The translations under genes were made by a program, and so were the position numbers. A stretch of 33,543 bases of DNA from Sphingobacteriales bacterium. Its GTDB lineage: Bacteria > Bacteroidota > Bacteroidia > Sphingobacteriales > Sphingobacteriaceae. The notes beneath the pieces were generated by a model. It was not told the origin of the DNA and did not search any database. It saw only the letters and a program-made list of their open reading frames with translations. Positions within the stretch are counted from its first letter, which is position 1. Every line of letters begins with the position of its first letter. The stretch is from NCBI GenBank assembly GCA_004294495.1, contig REAS01000072.1, forward strand, positions 1 through 33,543. Direction: 5' to 3'. This document shows, in pieces, positions 28,573-33,543 of the stretch.

Positions 28573-29001
28573 TTAAGGTAAAAAAACAATATCGTCCGGC
28601 AGTTCGTTGCCATCGCCGCTTTGGTATGGGAAATATTTTTTTAACTGTTTACCAGCTTCAATAATTCCTACGCTAATGCCTTCGGCAAGGTTGCCATTTT
28701 TAAACTGTGAGGCCATTAAATCTTTGGTACTATTCCAAAAATCGGTGGGTACCAAGGCGTTTATTCCTTTATCGCCAATAATGGCAAATTTATGATCATC
28801 CGTGGCAACGTAAATTAAAACTCCGTTGTTTAGTTTTGTTTTATGCATTTCTAAATCGTGGAAACACACAACCGCTCGGTCTAAAACCTCAATTTTGCAT
28901 TTTTTTTCAATACACACTCGTATTTCACCCGATGTGTTTTTTTCGGCCCATTCAATCGAGTGTTTAATTTTTTCTTGGTCGTTATCGCTTAAAGCTGCCA
29001 T
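28573..29001 (-). CDS. TPM-domain protein (second paralogue)
   Basis: 142 aa; IEWAEKNTSGEIRVCIEKKC...NGVLIYVATDDHKFAIIGDKGIN. Confidence 0.88.
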   Translation of the reverse strand: MAALSDNDQEKIKHSIEWAEKNTSGEIRVCIEKKCKIEVLDRAVVCFHDLEMHKTKLNNGVLIYVATDDHKFAIIGDKGINALVPTDFWNSTKDLMASQFKNGNLAEGISVGIIEAGKQLKKYFPYQSGDGNELPDDIVFLP

Positions 29002-29032
29002 TAATAGAAGTTTTTATTACAAACATTTGTTA

Positions 29033-29067
29033 AAACCCTATAAGGTTTTAACAACCTTATAGGGTTT
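29033..29067. repeat. perfect 15-bp inverted repeat between lemA and the TPM genes
   Basis: AAACCCTATAAGGTT-TTAAC-AACCTTATAGGGTTT. Confidence 0.9.
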
Positions 29068-29074
29068 AGTTTTC

Positions 29075-29653
29075 TTAAAATTTCACTGTTGGTGCTTTAT
29101 CAGCTCCAGCCTCGGCAGCAAAACTACCTTTGGTAGCAAAACCAAACATACCTGCAAAAAGGTTATTTGGGAAAGTACGGATGTTGGTATTATATGACTG
29201 TACCGAATCGTTAAAGTCTCTACGAGCTACAGTTATGCGATTTTCGGTTCCTTCTAGTTGTGCTTGCAACTCTAAAAAGTTTTGGTTTGCTTTTAATTCA
29301 GGATATTTTTCTGATACCACCATTAACCTGCCTAAAGCCTGACTTAACTGCCCTTGTGCGGCTTGAAATTTTGCCATATCTTCGGGACTAGTTTTGCTTG
29401 GGTCAACCGTTACCGATGTTGCTTTTGCTCTAGCTTCAATAACTGCTGTTAAAGTTTCTTTTTCGAAATTTGCTGCACCTTTTACACTGGCTACTAAATT
29501 AGGAATCAAATCAATACGGCGTTGGTATTGGTTTTGTACTTCGCCCCAGGCGGCTTTAACTTTTTCGTCTAAAGTAACCGAACTGTTGTAACCACAAGAA
29601 CTTAAAGTTGCTGTAACAAATAATGCAATGGCATAAAAAATAGTTTTTTTCAT
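29075..29653 (-). CDS. LemA family lipoprotein
   Basis: 192 aa from MKKTIFYAI; lipobox LSSC; WGEVQNQYQRRIDLIPNLVASVKG, LEGTENRITVARRDFNDSVQSYN. Confidence 0.93.
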   Translation of the reverse strand: MKKTIFYAIALFVTATLSSCGYNSSVTLDEKVKAAWGEVQNQYQRRIDLIPNLVASVKGAANFEKETLTAVIEARAKATSVTVDPSKTSPEDMAKFQAAQGQLSQALGRLMVVSEKYPELKANQNFLELQAQLEGTENRITVARRDFNDSVQSYNTNIRTFPNNLFAGMFGFATKGSFAAEAGADKAPTVKF

Positions 29654-29743
29654 TTTGATGAGATTTAGTTTTTTCAATTTTAAGAGTTAATTCTCAAATT
29701 TCATACCTTTGTTTAATTCGTGATAAAAACACGACAAAAGTAA

Positions 29744-31306
29744 ATGATTATAGAACGTGAAGTTATCATCTTTCCCGATGATATTAATGATTTGGATAAA
29801 ATAAAATCCGAAATAATTTCTCAAACCAAAACCAAAACAAGTGATTTTAGTGGCTATACTATATTAAAACGCTCTATTGATGCCCGTGGTAGGTTTATTA
29901 TGTACCGCCTAAAGGTGGCAGTGTACATTAACCAAGTTCCTGTTTTCGAGGTGAACAATAGTATATGTCAAAATGTCGGTAATGGTAAACGAGTAATTGT
30001 AGTGGGTGCTGGCCCGGCGGGGCTTTTTGCCGCTTTACGTTTAATAGAGCTTGGCTTAAGGCCGATAATTATTGAACGTGGCAAAAACGTTAAAGACCGT
30101 AGGCGAGATTTAGCCGCACTAAATAAACAAGGCTTGGTAAACCCAAATTCTAACTATTGCTTTGGCGAAGGTGGTGCAGGTACTTACAGCGATGGTAAAC
30201 TGTACACCCGCAGCAACAAACGTGGCGATGTTAATAAAATGTTGCAAATATTAATTGACCACGGCGCAACACCCGATATTGCCATAGATGCTCGCCCACA
30301 TATTGGCACCAATAAACTGCCACAAATTATTGTTAACATTCGCGAAAGCATATTAAATTACGGCGGCGAAATACATTTTGATACCCAAGTAACCGACCTA
30401 AATATTACATCGCAAACGTTTAAAAGCGTAGTTACCAACAACGGAATTATTGATGGCGAAGCCCTTATTTTAGCCACTGGCCACTCGGCAAAAAATATGT
30501 ATGAGTTGTTACGAAACAAAGGTATTTTACTGGAAGCCAAGCCTTTTGCTTTAGGAGTTAGAATTGAACACCCACAATATATTATAGACCAATTGCAATA
30601 CCATTGCGAGGTGCGCCATCCTAATTTACCGCCATCAAACTACAGTTTGGTACAACAAGTTGGTGGCCGTGGCGTGTTTAGTTTTTGTATGTGCCCAGGC
30701 GGCATAATTGCCCCTTGTGCAACAAATACAGGCGAAATTGTGGTAAACGGTTGGAGCCCGTCTAAACGTAATAACCCCTATGCAAACTCGGGTACGGTGG
30801 TACAAGTAAACCTAAACGATGTACCGGGCGATAATAGCAACGCTTTTAAATTATTAGATTTTCAAACCCAAATAGAGCAACAAGCTTTTACCGCTGGGGG
30901 CGGGAGTTTAAAAGCACCTGCACAACGTATGCTTGATTTTGTAAATCATAAAACATCGTCAAGTTTACCCCAAAACTCTTATTTACCCGGTTTAACAAGC
31001 AGTAATTTACACGATATTTTACCACCTTTTGTTGCCCAAAGTTTAAAAACCGCATTGCCTTTATTTGGCAATAAAATGAAAGGGCGTTTTGGTAACGATG
31101 GCTATTTTACTAACGAAGCAGTTTTGGTTGGAGTGGAGTCTCGCACTTCATCGCCCATACGCATACCTAGAGACAAAGAAAGTTTACAGCACCCACAAAT
31201 AAAAGGATTTTTTCCGTGTGCCGAAGGGGCTGGTTATGCAGGTGGTATTATTTCGGCAGCTATAGATGGGCAAGCTTGCGCCGATGCTGTTTTTAGGTAT
31301 GTTTAA
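29744..31306 (+). CDS. NAD(P)/FAD-dependent oxidoreductase
   Basis: 520 aa; VIVVGAGPAGLFAALRLIELGLRPIIIERG, SYCFGEGGAGTYSDGKLYTR-type motif, C-terminal GFFPCAEGAGYAGGIISAAIDG. Confidence 0.93.
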   Translation: MIIEREVIIFPDDINDLDKIKSEIISQTKTKTSDFSGYTILKRSIDARGRFIMYRLKVAVYINQVPVFEVNNSICQNVGNGKRVIVVGAGPAGLFAALRLIELGLRPIIIERGKNVKDRRRDLAALNKQGLVNPNSNYCFGEGGAGTYSDGKLYTRSNKRGDVNKMLQILIDHGATPDIAIDARPHIGTNKLPQIIVNIRESILNYGGEIHFDTQVTDLNITSQTFKSVVTNNGIIDGEALILATGHSAKNMYELLRNKGILLEAKPFALGVRIEHPQYIIDQLQYHCEVRHPNLPPSNYSLVQQVGGRGVFSFCMCPGGIIAPCATNTGEIVVNGWSPSKRNNPYANSGTVVQVNLNDVPGDNSNAFKLLDFQTQIEQQAFTAGGGSLKAPAQRMLDFVNHKTSSSLPQNSYLPGLTSSNLHDILPPFVAQSLKTALPLFGNKMKGRFGNDGYFTNEAVLVGVESRTSSPIRIPRDKESLQHPQIKGFFPCAEGAGYAGGIISAAIDGQACADAVFRYV

Positions 31307-31520
31307 AACCCGAGTTCGATTAAAGAATGTTTTTTTAGTAAAGATTAGGGCGTTTTAACACGCTTTTCGCTGTATCTTTTTTTATTTATCTATCCCCCCG
31401 CCCCCGGAACGGGGAGATTCGGCGTAAAAAAAGGATGCCGCTGTAATCGTTAACGCAAAAAATAGTTTATAATTTTGATAAACAGTAATTTATATTAGAA
31501 TTAACAATCGAACTCAGGTT
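31307..31520 (+). mobile_element. MITE-like unit with AACC(C/T)GAGTTCGATT ends enclosing quasi-palindromic copy D (31348-31456)
   Basis: Outer inverted repeats match 14/15; core GGGCGTTTTAACACGC...CCCCGGAACGGGG...GGATGCCGCTGTAATCGTTAACGC. Confidence 0.75.
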
Positions 31521-31604
31521 AAAACACTATAAAAATTGTGTTGTGAGAATAAACGTTTCCTATTGAATTACAAATGGGATATAAAACTTTTTTATCCCGT
31601 TTTG

Positions 31605-33392
31605 TCAATCTAAAACTTGCTCTTCTAACAATTGTTGTTCGTATAAATTAGTGTAATACCCGTTTAAAGCCATTAAATGAGTATGAGTGCCTTGTTCTAC
31701 CATTTTTCCGTCCTCTAAAACTATAATATTATCTGCATTTTTAATAGTGCTTATACGGTGTGCAATTATAATGCTGGTTTTGTTTTGCATTACACGGCTA
31801 AGGTTGTTTAATATTTCTTCTTCGGTTTGGGTATCAACAGCAGAAAGACAATCATCAAAAATTAATATTTGTGGTGATTTTATTATACCACGGGCAATAG
31901 ATATGCGCTGTTTTTGTCCACCCGATAATGTAATACCTCTTTCGCCAATAAAAGTTTCAAATTGGTTTGTAAAGGCCATAATATTATGGTAAACGGCGGC
32001 ATCTTTGGCTGCTTGTATTACCTTGGGCATATCTAAAATATCGTTGCCAAAAGCAATATTACGGGCAATAGTATCCGAAAACAAGAAAACCTCTTGAGGT
32101 ACAAAACCTGTGTTACTTCTGTAATTATCTAAATTTAAGTTTTTTATGTTTATATTATCGATGCTGATTTGCCCATCGCTAACATCGTACATACGCATAA
32201 GCAGGTTAGCAAGGGTTGATTTTCCGGAACCCGTTTTACCAATAATTGCTACAACTTCTCCTTTTTTAACCTCAAAACTTACGTTTTCTAAAGCCTTAAT
32301 TCCCGTATCGGGGTAAATAAAACTTACGTTTTCAAATTTAATATTTCCTTCAATGTGTTGGATATCAAAATTAGTGTTCACAATTTCGGGTACGGTTTTT
32401 AAAAACTCGTTTATTCTTTTTTGCGATGCGGCACCTCTTTGTATTAACATGGTTACCCAACCTAATGATGTGATTGGGAACGTAAGTTGGTTTACATAAA
32501 CAATAAATTCGGCAATGTTACCTGCTGTTATGGTACCTGCAATAACTTGTAAGCCACCAATATAAATGGTAATTAGGGTACTTAAACCTATCATGGTTAA
32601 CATTAGTGGAAAAAACAAAGCTTGTGTTTTGGCTAAGTCTAATGATTCTTGCTTATAGTTTTCGCTTTGTGCGTTAAAGCCATCTCTAACAAAACCCTCT
32701 CTACCGTAAGCTTTTATAACCCTAATACCCGAAAAACTTTCTTGCACAAACGATGATAATTTACTTAACCGTTGCTGTATTTTCTCGCTTTTTAGATTTA
32801 TTATACTGTTTACTTTATAAATGCCAAACACCAAAATAGGTAAGGGGCACAAGCAATAAATGGTAAGCGTTACATTTATGCTAAGCATAGCTACAATAGT
32901 TAAGGCAAAAAGTACCGCAGTATTTATGGTGTACATAATTGCAGGGCCAATGTACATACGCACTCGACTAACATCTTCGGTTGCTCTAGCCATTAAATCG
33001 CCAGTATTGTTGCGGCGATAAAAAGCTAGTGTAAGTTGCTGGTAATGTGCATAAATTTCGTTTTTTAAATCATATTCAATACGCCTAGAAGTTAAAATTA
33101 TAGTTTGGCGCATAAAAAACAAAAACAAGCCACGTATTACAGCAAGCAATAAAACTAAGCTGCCAAAAAGAAATAGGCTGCTAGCAAAAATTTTATAAAT
33201 AATTTGTTGTTGCTCAAACCCATTAAAAAGGCGGTATAGGGCAATATTTTCGTTTACCAAATCAAATGCAATACGAATTACTTGAGCAGGCAAAACCGCA
33301 AAAAGGTTTGATAATATTACAAAAACAGCACCCGGTAATAAATGCTTTCGGTATTTGTAAAAAAACTTATTAAGGTACGCTAATTCTTTCAT
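31605..33392 (-). CDS. ABC transporter, fused TMD-NBD (MsbA/lipid exporter type)
   Basis: 595 aa; Walker A GKTGSGKST, signature LSGGQKQRISIARG, Walker B ILIFDDCLSAVD, H-loop IAHRIST. Confidence 0.95.
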   Translation of the reverse strand: MKELAYLNKFFYKYRKHLLPGAVFVILSNLFAVLPAQVIRIAFDLVNENIALYRLFNGFEQQQIIYKIFASSLFLFGSLVLLLAVIRGLFLFFMRQTIILTSRRIEYDLKNEIYAHYQQLTLAFYRRNNTGDLMARATEDVSRVRMYIGPAIMYTINTAVLFALTIVAMLSINVTLTIYCLCPLPILVFGIYKVNSIINLKSEKIQQRLSKLSSFVQESFSGIRVIKAYGREGFVRDGFNAQSENYKQESLDLAKTQALFFPLMLTMIGLSTLITIYIGGLQVIAGTITAGNIAEFIVYVNQLTFPITSLGWVTMLIQRGAASQKRINEFLKTVPEIVNTNFDIQHIEGNIKFENVSFIYPDTGIKALENVSFEVKKGEVVAIIGKTGSGKSTLANLLMRMYDVSDGQISIDNINIKNLNLDNYRSNTGFVPQEVFLFSDTIARNIAFGNDILDMPKVIQAAKDAAVYHNIMAFTNQFETFIGERGITLSGGQKQRISIARGIIKSPQILIFDDCLSAVDTQTEEEILNNLSRVMQNKTSIIIAHRISTIKNADNIIVLEDGKMVEQGTHTHLMALNGYYTNLYEQQLLEEQVLD

Positions 33393-33490
33393 TTAAGCTT
33401 GCAATTTATATTTAATTAACGCACATATAAGTTTAAAGTTAGTTTATGCAGGGCTAACGCATTTAAAAATTGTTTTATTGAAAAAAATTG

Positions 33491-33543
33491 TCACTCTGAA
33501 CGAAGTGAAGAGTCTAAAAAACGTGTTTTGAGACTCTTCGTTG
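33491..33543. repeat. TCACTCTGAACG...AGTGAAGAGTC dispersed repeat with extended hairpin, truncated by window end
   Basis: GAAGAGTCT (33507-33515) pairs with AGACTCTTC (33531-33539); same sequence family as 26030-26430. Confidence 0.85.

Overview
This is a roughly 33.5 kb chromosomal window from an AT-rich Bacteroidota genome, probably Sphingobacteriales-like (inferred from gene content and the TTG-N19-TAnnTTTG promoter type). It holds about 27 mostly housekeeping or envelope genes: miaE, ald, PRTase, alpha/beta hydrolase, bshC, a malate/lactate dehydrogenase-family gene, a MacB/FtsX-type permease, tamL-like, a TrmH/SpoU methyltransferase, tRNA-Cys, a small basic protein, hisIE, WD40, NlpC/P60, usp, GtrA, MFS, queG, nhaA, ypfJ-like, glutamine synthetase III, a BBP2 porin, DUF1398, a frameshifted PIN toxin with its antitoxin, TPM-TPM-lemA, an FAD oxidoreductase and an MsbA-type ABC exporter. 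I found no CRISPR array, rRNA, intact transposase or prophage. The unusual content lies between genes. (1) A four-copy family of quasi-palindromic elements has conserved ends (GGGCGTT..TAACACGC ... GGATGCCGCT..ATCGTTAACGC) and exchangeable central hairpins. Two copies sit in a larger GAGTTCGATT inverted-repeat unit, and two others bracket a permease gene in inverted orientation. (2) A 258-bp ISL3-like MITE carries a perfect 8-bp target duplication abutting the queG stop codon. (3) A 52-bp G-poor tandem array runs up to the ald start codon, and a related 42-bp array supplies the ypfJ-like stop codon. (4) TCACTCTGAACG-type repeats form a decayed cluster. (5) Several gene junctions overlap in unusual ways.
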